From: Schoenoplectus triqueter
Taxonomy: Eukaryota > Streptophyta > Magnoliopsida > Poales > Cyperaceae
DNA: 27,576 bases
NCBI GenBank assembly: GCA_964058805.1
Contig: CAXKVV010001159.1
Span: 1-27,576, forward strand
Direction: 5' to 3'
The notes below the pieces were generated by a model, which saw only the letters and a list, made by a program, of their open reading frames with translations, was not told the DNA's origin and did no database searches. The first letter of the stretch is position 1. Each line of letters starts with the position of its first letter. Made by a program: the position numbers and the translations under genes. Of this stretch, positions 19,886 to 27,576 are shown piece after piece.

Positions 19886-20712
19886 ACTTGCATGGATTGG
19901 CAAACATGTGAAATAATTTCAATAGTTTCTATCATGGCAGAAATGAAATATAAACGAAATATTTTTGTTCAAAAAACTGTTTTTTTTGTCCTCTGTTTTC
20001 TAATTTGCTTAAACAAAGATTCAAACTTGACGAAATTTTAAAATTTTAAGGTCATTTAGTAATTAATTACCATACATTCTTAAATAAATTTAGCAATGCC
20101 ATCAAAACTAAAAGGTTGAAATTGTAGATATGTTCGTTTTATCATTTAGATATATACGTAAATAATTTTGTATAATTTTGAAGTTGTTTGAACATTAACT
20201 CCGTCCTAGAAATGATTTGAAAAATTCAACAAAATGTGGATTTTTTTCAAATTGTGTGACTGATTAACATGTTATCCACATTACACTAAATTTGATACAC
20301 AAGCATTAGCTTATATAATTAAATGATAGATGTGATACTTCTAGCTCCAATACTAGTTCTTCATATCGACTCGATATCGATATGCATACAAACTAGAAGT
20401 CTAGAACAATATATATAAAAATTAATTAACAGAAAAATATATAAAAGGAACGTTTTCAAATTTAATTAATATAAAAATGCCATGTTCCGAGGTATTCAAC
20501 TGTTTTTTTTCTGGCTGAAACTGACACCGTAGGGACAACATTGGTCGGAGATGGATTCAATTTCTTGCTATTTCTACCTTGTCCATGAAAAGTTTAAATC
20601 TGACCTTTAATTGTCAATGCATTTAATTGTTTACGCCCACGCAGTGTTGTTAGATTTTACAGCAAAATTTATCCTCGAAAAATTTGTAATCAGCACAATT
20701 TGATGCACAAAA
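19886..20712. other. AT-rich intergenic sequence, no gene seen
   Basis: No coding frame or repeat ends. It runs up to the TG of the copia LTR. Confidence 0.5.
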
Positions 20713-20799
20713 TGTTAGAATATTTATTATTCTAATATTTAATGTGTGGCTTACTGCTAATAATTATGAGCCAAATTCATTTACGAATTATTAATTAAT

Positions 20800-20877
20800 G
20801 GGTGCATCTAAAAAGTTCATCTGGTGGGTGCATCTAAAAAGTGCATCTGGAGGGTGTATCTGAAGAATGCGTCTACG
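20800..20877 (+). repeat. 26-bp tandem repeat in U3, three copies
   Basis: Units at 20800-20825, 20826-20851 and 20852-20877 start GGGTGCATCTAAAAAG (third: GGGTGTATCTGAAGAA). They lie about 75 bases upstream of the TATA box, the position of enhancer repeats in other plant copia LTRs. Confidence 0.85.
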
Positions 20878-20952
20878 TACATCTGTATTTTTGATGGAAA
20901 AATTCAGTTGTCCAAATTCGCTATACATGATCTCAGAAGTTGTCTCAGTGTT

Positions 20953-20960
20953 TATATATA
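20953..20960 (+). promoter_or_regulatory. Probable LTR TATA box
   Basis: TATATATA within TTTATATATACTCAG lies mid-LTR. A start site about 30 bases downstream would put the U3/R border near 20990, so the ATG at 21132 would be in the transcript. Confidence 0.55.
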
Positions 20961-21131
20961 CTCAGTTCTGTTCATTTGGTCAATTCGAATTCTAAAAAAA
21001 TATCTTCTTAATTCGTCCATTAAGAAAAGAACAAAAAATAGAAACTGAGTGAAAAAACGTCATAATTCGCCATCATTAGGACTGAGGAAAACTTCTGAAG
21101 ATCAGTATTCTTGCATCGCTTCCGCTTCAAG

Positions 21132-21150
21132 ATGTCTGCAATTCAGAATT
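21132..21150 (+). CDS. Predicted first coding exon of gag, inside the LTR
   Basis: ATGTCTGCAATTCAGAATT (six codons plus one base) is followed directly by GTAAGTTTTT, a near-consensus 5' splice site. If joined to 22201, the reading frame runs without interruption into gag, giving a start MSAIQNSLNSVSAQ. Read without splicing, the same ATG meets a stop within the LTR after about 35 codons. This is prediction from sequence only. The alternative is that translation starts elsewhere in a diverged leader. Confidence 0.5.
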
Positions 21151-22200
21151 GTAAGTTTTTCAATTATTATTTATTATTTTATATGAATTACGTTATTTTA
21201 TGGGCTGTGATTTTTTTTAACAAAATATATTACAAATAAAATATATTTTCTATCATTTGGTATCAGAGCCAAACATATTTTCATATAAGATACAATATTA
21301 TAATTTTCGTATTCAATTACTAATGTAAACTGTATGTGTGTGATTGTTGGAGTTTTTTATCAAATTACTTTTACTTCTTTGTGTACAAATTGGAGATGGC
21401 AATGAGTTTACTTTTTGCCATCCACATGTGCACATGAGCACATGGGTACAATTTTCCATATACTTTGATTGAATACAACATAGAAGCATGATTTTTTTGT
21501 CCAAACCCCATCAGAACTCTTTATTGCAAGAAAAATGGCCGAAAATAGTCTAGGGGACTATAACTGGGTTGGACAGGATTTTTGCTATGGGGTTTGTATA
21601 GAATTCCATTTATTTTAGGGATGTAATTCTTTTTAACTAGTACCTCTTTTATGTTATAATTATGAATTCTATTATATTTCTTGAGATGTAACTTTTGGTT
21701 AATTTTTTTTCCCACAAAAGTCCTCTTATTTTTTTTCTGGATGTAATTTTTTTATATATAATATTCGGCCCAACGGAAGATTACTATATATAATTATTAT
21801 TTTAATAAATGTACTTTTGATACTTGACTGTTATCAATTTTATAAACTTTAATTGTGGCTGTCATTTTATCAAAAGGAAATATATTTTACATTATGTTTG
21901 TATTTCTATTATGTTTATGTTTAATAAATTAATATTGTCAATTTTACCAACTTTAATTGTCAGTATAGTTTATTAAATTAATTATGTATCAAAGTTCAAT
22001 TTTTTTTCTGCCCAACGGTGATATGAATTGAATTTTATTTATGGATCAACTATTATGTTAGAACTAAAATATTCTTAGGCGTTTTATTATTTATTTCAGA
22101 CTGATTAATTAATACCCCTTATAGTTGATCTAATTGTATTATTTTTGTGGATATTTAGTTTATAATAGTAAGCATTTTATTTTTCCTGAATTTCATGCAG
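21151..22200 (+). other. Predicted 1,050-bp leader intron containing the primer-binding site
   Basis: The donor GTAAGT is at 21151 and the acceptor TTTTTCCTGAATTTCATGCAG ends at 22200. The interval is AT-rich like plant introns and contains the end of U5, the primer-binding site and the untranslated leader with many ATGs. Only removal of this stretch lets the LTR ATG reach gag in frame. The stretch holds no gene of its own; short open frames near 21313-21715 are AT-driven. Confidence 0.5.
21258..21270 (+). promoter_or_regulatory. tRNA-iMet primer-binding site
   Basis: TGGTATCAGAGCC is complementary to the 3' end of plant initiator tRNA-Met and sits two bases after the LTR. It is the start point of minus-strand cDNA synthesis in most plant copia elements. 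Confidence 0.9.
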
Positions 22201-22760
22201 CATTGAATAGTGTTAGTGCTCAAATCTCTGGAATAACACCATTAAATGGAACTAATTTCTCAACTTGGAAAGAACAAATTGAAATTTATCTCGGGGTTCT
22301 TGAAATTGATCAGGCCTTACGTGTAGACAAACCTGTTGCTTTAACAAATGAAAGCAGTACTGATGATAAGGCCAACTTTGCTAAATGGGAGCGTTCTAAT
22401 CGCATGTCTCTCATGATTATGAAAAGCACTATTACATCTGTAATAAGAGGAGGTTTTCCTGAGAAGGATGCAGATAGTAATCCTTTTACTTCTAAAAAAT
22501 ATTTAGTTTCTGTTGAAAAGCAATTTAAGAGTACTTCTAAGGCTAATGCAAGTGCTCTCATAATGAAAATGCTCACTTCCAAGTATAATGAGACAAGCGA
22601 TGTACGTGAACATATCATGATGATGAATGATATGGCTGCAAAATTAAAAGGCATGGATATGACAATTTCTGAAGGATTTTTAGTTCATTTCATTATGACT
22701 TCTCTTCCTGCACAGTTTGGTTCTTTTAAGATCAACTATAATATACAGAAAGAAAAGTGA
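22201..22760 (+). pseudogene. gag: Copia gag, N-terminal part, ended by a frameshift
   Basis: This part encodes the capsid-like region of a copia Gag polyprotein (UBN2 / gag-polypeptide of LTR copia-type family), which forms the virus-like particle around the element RNA. The frame is open from 22134, but the first 20 or so residues look like translated leader; Gag-like sequence begins with SVSAQISGITPLNGTNFSTW, the usual 'PLNGTNFxxWK' opening. Further family features are FAKWERSNRMSLMIM and the DVREHIMMMNDMAAKLKGM segment. The frame stops at TGA 22758-22760, just after a QKEK motif where family members continue into WxLNELI-like sequence; the next frame continues exactly that. One base appears to be missing at the junction. 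It lies downstream of the primer-binding site and in frame with the predicted LTR exon. Confidence 0.85.
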
Positions 22761-23305
22761 AAATGAGCGAATTAATTGCTATGTGTGTTGAAGCAGAAGA
22801 ATGGATTAAGGCTGAAAAACCTGACTTTGCACATGCTGTTACTGATGGTCCAAAATCGAAGAAAATTAAAGACAATGGTAAAGGTAAAAATAAGGCTGAT
22901 ATGGTTTTTGGTGTTAACAAAGCAAGTACGTCTGGTACAAAACATACTCCTAAGTGTTATCATTGTATAAAACGTGGACACATGAGGAAGGATTGTAAGA
23001 AGTTTAAAGATTGGCTCGCTAAGAAGGGTAATGATTTCAATTTCATGATTTGTGAATCTCTTTTAGTTGATATTCCCTTAAATACGTGGTGGGTTGATAC
23101 TGGTGTCTCTGTGCACATTACGAACTCATTGCAAGGATTCCTTTCCGTGAGGATGCTTCAAAAGGGAGAAAGCAAATTCAAGGTAGCTAATGGATTAGAG
23201 GCTGAAGTCGAGGCTGTTGGAACTCTTCGTTTGATGTTGAAGAGTGGCTTTATCCTCGATTTGCATGATGTAGTATTGTTTACCCTTGAAAAATTTCAAG
23301 GATGA
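22757..23305 (+). pseudogene. gag-pol: Copia gag C-terminus, zinc knuckle and protease start, truncated
   Basis: In a frame shifted relative to the preceding part, this carries MSELIAMCVEAEEWIKAE (end of the capsid region), a Lys-rich linker, the CCHC zinc knuckle CYHCIKRGHMRKDC at residues 67-80 (CX2CX4HX4C, RNA binding) and the aspartic protease active site WWVDTGVSVH at 111-120, with the catalytic DTG at 114-116. Similarity to copia continues to LHDVV (about base 23275), where family members go on to a YVPSL-type segment; instead unrelated sequence follows and a TGA ends the frame at 23303-23305. Integrase, reverse transcriptase, RNase H and the 3' LTR are missing from the window. The frameshift and truncation make it non-functional. 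The start chosen is only the open-frame border, since translation would come from upstream gag. Confidence 0.85.
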
Positions 23306-23463
23306 ATAGATGAATAAATGAAATAAATTGATGATAAATCATAAAAAAGGGGAAGAAGAGAGAGATCAGTGGAAAGGTGGCCCACTGATCAGAAGAGGTC
23401 GCTGCCTAACCCCGGAACAAATCCATTAGTCCCACAATGGAATGCTGAGCGTAAAGTGAAGAG

Positions 23464-23475
23464 TATAAATACCCC
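23464..23475 (+). promoter_or_regulatory. TATA-like box, unit 1
   Basis: TATAAATACCCC is a good plant TATA-box match followed by a CT-rich stretch. It is kept identically in unit 2 while much around it has changed. Confidence 0.4.
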
Positions 23476-23500
23476 GCTATTCTCTATCCACTCAGCATGT

Positions 23501-23548
23501 GTGACACCCAAGAAGATCGAGGGAGAGAGGAGACCTCTTGGGTGTCAC
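23501..23548 (+). repeat. Hairpin of unit 1
   Basis: GTGACACCCAAGA (23501-23513) pairs perfectly with TCTTGGGTGTCAC (23536-23548) over a purine-rich loop. Confidence 0.85.
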
Positions 23549-23709
23549 CATGTGATTATATCTTTTCTGACAAGTGGGACCCACATGGCAATCCCTTATG
23601 AGCAGCTCCAATGACATGGACCTAGCCTATTTTGTTAAGAAAGCTAACCAACCCGGAACAGAGGTTAAGCATTAATCCCACAATGAAATAATAGGGTGAA
23701 TGACGAGGA

Positions 23710-23721
23710 TATAAATACCCC
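23710..23721 (+). promoter_or_regulatory. TATA-like box, unit 2
   Basis: Identical to the TATAAATACCCC of unit 1, 246 bases downstream of it. Confidence 0.4.
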
Positions 23722-23743
23722 ACCACCTCCTACTCATTCGAGG

Positions 23744-23796
23744 TGGCTGACCCTCGGGAGATTTAAGAGAGAGAAAATCTCTTGATGGGTCAGCCA
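23744..23796 (+). repeat. Hairpin of unit 2
   Basis: TGGCTGACCC (23744-23753) pairs with GGGTCAGCCA (23787-23796), and inside it GAGATTT (23758-23764) pairs with AAATCTC (23775-23781) around an AAGAGAGAGA loop. The stem sequence differs from unit 1 but the pairing is kept. Confidence 0.85.
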
Positions 23797-24092
23797 TTTG
23801 ATTACATTTTCTCTGACAAGTGGGACCCACCTGGCAGTCCCTTGCAGATGAATCTAACAACATAGCCTATCTGATGAGTCACCATATGACCATTTTCACT
23901 GACAGGTAGACCCCACACCTCAGTGATCTATTGAAGGAGTCAGAATTGAACCCTAAAAATCTGCCTTTGAAGCTAACCCTAGAAAGGAGCTGAAGCAGTA
24001 TAATCCCTATGCTACATGAAATGATGTCAATGCCAAGCTAGCATTTTGATGCAACTAGTCATGAGAAATTCTAAATGTGATTTTGCTTTCAA

Positions 24093-24314
24093 GGCTGACC
24101 TGGTGCCAAAGCTGCGAGCAACCACCTAACCATGCTTTGATTTGTGTCAATTACTGATAAGTAGTCAGTTCTTTGACCAAGTCACCCTCATGTTAAGGGA
24201 TTGAAAGTCAATTTCACAAGACTGATCAGGTGCCAAAGCTGGGAGCAACCACCTGATCAAGTCTAGATTTGTATTAATTGCTGATAAGTAGTCAGCATTT
24301 GATCAAATCAAGCC
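24093..24314. repeat. About 95-bp duplicated segment, offset 127
   Basis: Copies at about 24093-24187 and 24220-24314 share GGTGCCAAAGCTG, GAGCAACCACCT, and CTGATAAGTAGTCAG. In the second copy TGATCAGGTG (24223-24232) pairs with CACCTGATCA (24250-24259), a 10-bp stem with a 17-nt loop; the first copy has lost or never had this outer stem. Confidence 0.8.
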
Positions 24315-24725
24315 CTAATGAATATCAATATAAGTCTAATTGGTATTTAGTTAGGGTGGTTTCTGCAAGAGAGAGGTAATTGGCAGAGACATTGAGCTAC
24401 AATTGAGATCAGGGATTAATTCATAAAGAATAATAGGGTTTTATGAATAAAAGAATTTTTAATCCAGAGAAGGAGGGGTAAAAATGGAATTAAAAATTAC
24501 AGGGATGATCATCATGAATTTAGGAATTTTTGGTGAAATTTTCATGATTTTTGGATAAGTGGAGCTATCAGAATAAATTCAGGGAAAATAAAGGCAGAAT
24601 AAATGAATTAATCAAAGGCTGAGATTTGATCAGAGCAGTTCTGGGTGCAAGTTGGGGATAACAGCAGTTCTGGGTACAAACTGGGTACAAGAAACACAGG
24701 AGGTATAAAATAATCGAAGAGAGAG
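24315..24725. other. Non-coding sequence before the palindrome array
   Basis: AG- and AT-rich sequence without a coding frame. GCAGTTCTGGGT occurs twice (24638 and 24664), the only repeat seen. Confidence 0.4.
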
Positions 24726-25400
24726 GGTGTGCCACGTGGCAGCCTCTCATTGGGCCATGTCAGCAAGTGGGCCCCACCCTGGTATGAGTCACTGACAGGT
24801 GGGCCCCACCTTAGTGCCACGTGGCAGACAGCCAGTGGGCCACCTCACCACCCTAGTGCCACATGGCACCACACCAGAGGTCCACTTAACCCAACCCTAT
24901 GCCACAGGGCACAGCCAGAGGAGGCCACCTCAATACTACACAGACACATGGCAGCATCTTGAGCCACCACATCATCACTTGAGCCACATGGCTATCTGTG
25001 AGTGGTCCACACCAGCAAAGAGTATGACAAATGGCAGCAGCAGAGTGAGCCACCTCAACACCTGAGTGCCACATGGCTCTCCCCTATTGGTCCACCTCAG
25101 CCATGTGGGCCCCACCATACTACAATATGACTGACATGTGGGCCCCACTAACATGCCACGTGGCAAGCTGTGACAGAGCCACCTTGACATTCACATAACA
25201 CATGGCAGTTCATCAGGCCATACACATCAGCAGACACAATCCTATTCATTCACACATGGCAGTTACCTATTGGATAAAGTCAGCACAGTGGACCCTGCCT
25301 AGTGCCATGTGGCATCCACAGATCAAGACACAGTCAACAATAATTACTGACTAATCACGGCTTAATCATACATCTAACCCTATCACAATGTGCCATGTCA
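24726..25400. repeat. Array of TGCCACGTGGCA and GTGGGCCCCAC palindromes
   Basis: About 14 variants of TGCCACRTGGCA occur in roughly 670 bases at irregular 30-60 bp spacing. Three are the perfect 12-bp palindrome (24730-24741, 24815-24826, 25154-25165). GTGGGCCCCAC occurs four times (near 24768, 24798, 25105, 25138), usually after TGACAGG or TGACATG. CACGTG is a G-box and GTGGGCCC a TCP-type site by sequence. The Pro/His-rich open frames through here are repeat artefacts. Confidence 0.75.
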
Positions 25401-26430
25401 GCTTGATTATCCATAAGATGCTGACTGGTGGGGGCCACTTGTAAGAGAATGAGACAGAGGCGCAGATCAACAGTCATGAACCAGTCTCATGCGAATAAGA
25501 AGCAAAATTTAAATCAAAAGAGAAAAGGGAAGAACAAACCTAGACCTTGCGCCGTCCCTCTCTGACAGATCTCTCCCGGAAGCTTTGGTCCACATGCGCC
25601 ATGTGCACCCGTAGACGGCTCTCCCCTCTCCCTTCTTCCTCTCTTCCTCTTCCTTCCGCGCGATGGAGAAGAAGGCGCCATTGTTGAATAGAGTCAAATG
25701 CAGCTTCTTTCTTCAAAATTCCTTCACACAGAGCTATGTAACATGGATTAAAGCTTGTATGGGTGATCAATTTTGAAAATTGAAAAGAAACAGTGAGTAA
25801 TCGGTTGAAGCAATTGATGGAATTGAAATTGGGACTAACCTTTGTGAAGAGGCAGGAGACAAATTGATCACTTGTACACCTTCCTACTACTTAGGCGATC
25901 TTGTTTGAGTGCAAAGACAGTATCTTTGGAAGCTCTAAGCTGATGTTCCACCAGATCACCATTAGAGGCCGAGATTGGTAATGGAGAAGTGGTGATGGAG
26001 CATGCTATTGATCATAGGAGTGTAAAGGATCGAGTTCTAGAGTTAAAATGATGAATTTAGAGACTGCAAATAGAAGAATTGATGAAGGGAAGGTGAGATG
26101 GCAATGGAGACCCGATTTGAAGGCTTAGAAGTGGAAAATGGATTTAAAGTGTTAAACAGAACCCCTACATCGACTCAATTGATTTATAGGAGTATGGGAT
26201 GGATGTTAGAACTCTCAGAATGTTCTAGAAAGCTCTGGAATAATGGGAGACCGAAGTATGTGAGAGAGTGGCAAAAGAGTAAAAAGGAAAATAAGAATAA
26301 CTAACTTTAGCCGCAAGTGTATTAGTTAGAGGCAGTTTGTTGAGTGATAAGAAGCACAAATAGATCTTGGCCGTTAATTAGGATTGAAGCAAGGGTTAAG
26401 ATTGGCTTAGAAACCATAATCCGGCCATTA
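25401..26430. other. Moderately complex non-coding stretch, no gene recognised
   Basis: A CT-rich segment at 25555-25660 (CTCTCCCCTCTCCC type) and purine-rich sequence follow each other. Short open frames (25509-25770 minus; 26098-26304 plus) have no domain, and their composition follows the CT and GA tracts. Captured gene fragments cannot be excluded. Confidence 0.35.
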
Positions 26431-26439
26431 ATCACTTAA

Positions 26440-26470
26440 CCAATCACAATTAAGCAAGAGGCCTATATAA
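26440..26470 (+). promoter_or_regulatory. Candidate core promoter with CCAAT and TATA boxes
   Basis: CCAAT at 26440-26444 and TATATAA at 26464-26470, in a GGCCTATATAAACACT context, stand in the usual order, though closer together than is typical. A start about 30 bases downstream would give a transcript beginning in the GA-rich leader at 26500-26575. No ORF follows in the window, so the driven gene, or LTR, is unknown. Confidence 0.4.
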
Positions 26471-27576
26471 ACACTCTAGATGGTAAACAGAAAGGCAATT
26501 AGGAAGAGAGAATAGAGAGAAGAGTGAAAATCATAGAGAATAAAGAGATAGAGAGAAAAAAAGAAGAATTAGTTGAAATCGGGTTTGGCAATTGAAGAAA
26601 ATTCAAGCATCTTGACCGAATTGAGTTGGAATAGCACAATTACTCTTGTCATCCCTGTCAAGAACCAAGGATAAGTAAGGCTTTCATTCATGAATGTAAT
26701 TGATATAGAATTAGAGTGTAATTCTTACCCTTTTCTTTCTAAATTCAATTCTTTTCCTTTTTATCATCTGTTCTTTTCATTTCTTGATTCTTTGAGAGTT
26801 ATAAACATTTGCACAGAGGGTAATGCATTGAAATTAGGTCAATTGGTGATCGGTTGAAGGGTTTTTGTAACCCTCCCGATTTTATATTTGATTTGGAATT
26901 GTAATTCATTGTGAGTTGGTGATGGAAGTTGATTGAAGGGTTCCCGTAACCCTCTCAACTCCTTCACAAGTTTGATTGCATGAGTTTAATAGATTCATCG
27001 AGTAGAATTGGTGTACTGGTATTCCATAGGGTGAATTGGGACTGTTTTTTTTTTATTTTTGCAATTATCACAATAATGGGAATTGAAGCTAGCAATTAAG
27101 AAGTTTCATAGTCGCCTAAATGAGTTTTGCAAATTTGATTTCAAGAATTTAACTAATTTCATTAGAACAATTCATATACTGACAGTTGCATCAGTACCGA
27201 TCGAGTATTTCACTCAATTAGCATAGATACATGGATTATTAGCGCTTTACACATCAATAATTCGCTTTAGGCAAGTCTAGGAGTATGCAGAAGTGTTGAG
27301 ATAGTTTGCATATCATGTATAGATTGATTACAAACACATTCTGAGTCGGTACCAAACGGTACCGAATAATCTTGAGCTCCATAGCCTTCTTAAATGAATT
27401 CAAATAGAAATTGACCATGCTATCTTGTTAAAGGAGCTAAGGCGATGCCATATAACATGAAAATTGTGTGAATTGATCGATGAATAAACCGAATTTGATA
27501 TTGAAATCATCTCGGTACCGAAATGTGCTACTGAGACAATTTGATAACGGTGCTTACTGAGAACCACTGCATAGAT
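26471..27576. other. GA-rich leader-like sequence, then AT-rich non-coding sequence
   Basis: A GAGAGA-rich segment (26500-26575) grades into AT-rich sequence with T-rich tracts. GGTACC-containing words occur at about 27347, 27357 and 27512. No frame of note to the window end. Confidence 0.4.
26854..26954. repeat. Duplicated GAAGGGTT..AACCCTC mini-hairpin, offset 79
   Basis: TTGAAGGGTTTTTGTAACCC (26854) and TTGAAGGGTTCCCGTAACCC (26933) differ only in three loop bases. Each forms a 5-bp GGGTT/AACCC stem, and TTGGTGAT precedes both. Confidence 0.75.

Larger units (their letters stand above)
20713..21255 (+). repeat. 5' LTR of a Ty1/copia retrotransposon (543 bp)
   Basis: Begins TGTTAGA and ends TCTATCA, a short inverted terminus with the canonical TG..CA. 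Two bases after the end lies TGGTATCAGAGCC, the initiator tRNA-Met primer-binding site used by plant copia elements, which fixes the right border. Inside are three 26-bp tandem repeats, a TATA box and, near the 3' end, an ATG with a strong splice donor. The 3' LTR and the downstream half of the element are not in the window. Confidence 0.85.
23408..23935. repeat. 246-bp promoter-plus-hairpin unit, two copies and a partial third
   Basis: Units at about 23408-23640 and 23653-23880 are diverged direct repeats. Fixed landmarks at offset 246 are TATAAATACCCC (23464, 23710) and TGACAAGTGGGACCCAC (23568, 23814). A third partial copy of the tail begins at 23878 (GTCACCATATGACCATTTTC). Each full unit has a strong hairpin about 35 bases after the TATA-like box. 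The open frames at 23369-23614 (plus) and 23672-23863 (minus) have no protein features. Confidence 0.8.
23277..27576. other. Long non-coding repeat-structured region, possible LTR or leader of a second retrotransposon
   Basis: The copia sequence breaks at about 23275 and is followed by TGTTTACCC, a possible TG start of an inserted LTR, with AGTAT before it as a possible 5-bp duplication. From there to the window end I see no domain-bearing ORF but tandemly duplicated hairpins, two TATAAATACCCC boxes, a palindrome array and a CCAAT/TATA promoter. A long LTR of a Ty3-type element is one reading. A chimeric intergenic region is the other. Neither can be proven without the right-hand end. Confidence 0.3.

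Noticed and set aside
22310..22981. Minus-strand open frames of 62-114 codons
   Set aside because: These are antisense shadows of copia gag, which has clear domain evidence on the plus strand.
24729..25190. Pro/His/Trp-rich open frames on both strands
   Set aside because: They follow the CCACGTGG and GTGGGCCCCAC palindrome array. Similar peptides arise on both strands because the repeats are palindromic.
26098..26304. 68-codon plus-strand open frame beginning MAMETRFEGLEVENG
   Set aside because: It has an ATG and plausible amino acids but no recognised domain, no homologous frame nearby and a Lys/Asn-rich low-complexity tail. Evidence is too weak to call a gene.

Overview
This window looks like a non-genic, repeat-dominated stretch of a flowering-plant nuclear genome. 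The base composition is strongly AT-rich, there are no long cellular ORFs, and the identifiable content is typical of plants: non-autonomous Helitrons, hAT-type MITEs with TAGGGGTG-like ends and 8-bp target duplications, Mutator-like foldback MITEs with 10-bp target duplications, and a Ty1/copia retrotransposon primed by initiator tRNA-Met. I cannot place the species or decide monocot versus eudicot. No complete host gene, tRNA, rRNA or CRISPR array was found.

Layout. 1-164: possible edge of an exon. 764-863: a tiny poly-A retroposition scar between 31-bp duplications. 1482-1957: Helitron. 2948-3273: Mutator-like MITE with about 96-bp terminal inverted repeats. 5426-5657 and 6227-7035: decayed MITE-like elements. 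7140-7470: a more complex island with a G-box. 7786-8207 and 8317-8991: two hAT-type MITEs of different families, both with perfect 8-bp duplications. 10163-10731: GTACCCG-rich hAT-type element with a central 41-bp tandem array. 10780-10971: short open frame with coiled-coil character. 11056-11417: foldback element carrying three self-complementary cassettes. 12131-12990: TTATAACG-motif repeats and an LTR-like relic. 13328-13867: decayed hAT-like element.

15150-15854: second copy of the 7786 family, with a 58-bp GC-rich minisatellite inside. 15971-16860: Mutator-like foldback element with a minus-strand Helitron (16001-16436) inserted in its left arm. 16919-18442: cluster of long-armed foldback elements, including a tandem dimer that shares its central hairpin. 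19429-19877: third copy of the 7786 family, inverted.

20713-about 23275: 5' part of a copia element. It has a TG..CA LTR, TATA box, tRNA-iMet primer-binding site, gag, zinc knuckle and the start of protease; gag carries a frameshift and the element breaks off in protease. A start codon inside the LTR can be joined in frame to gag by a predicted 1,050-bp intron that contains the primer-binding site. This is the most interesting observation in the window. 23277-27576 has a different texture: tandem promoter-plus-hairpin units, duplicated hairpins, an array of TGCCACGTGGCA and GTGGGCCCCAC palindromes, and a CCAAT/TATA promoter near 26465. It may be the long LTR or leader of a second retrotransposon inserted into the copia, but the other end lies outside the window.

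The elements do not form a pathway. They record successive insertions, and several relative ages can be read from nesting.
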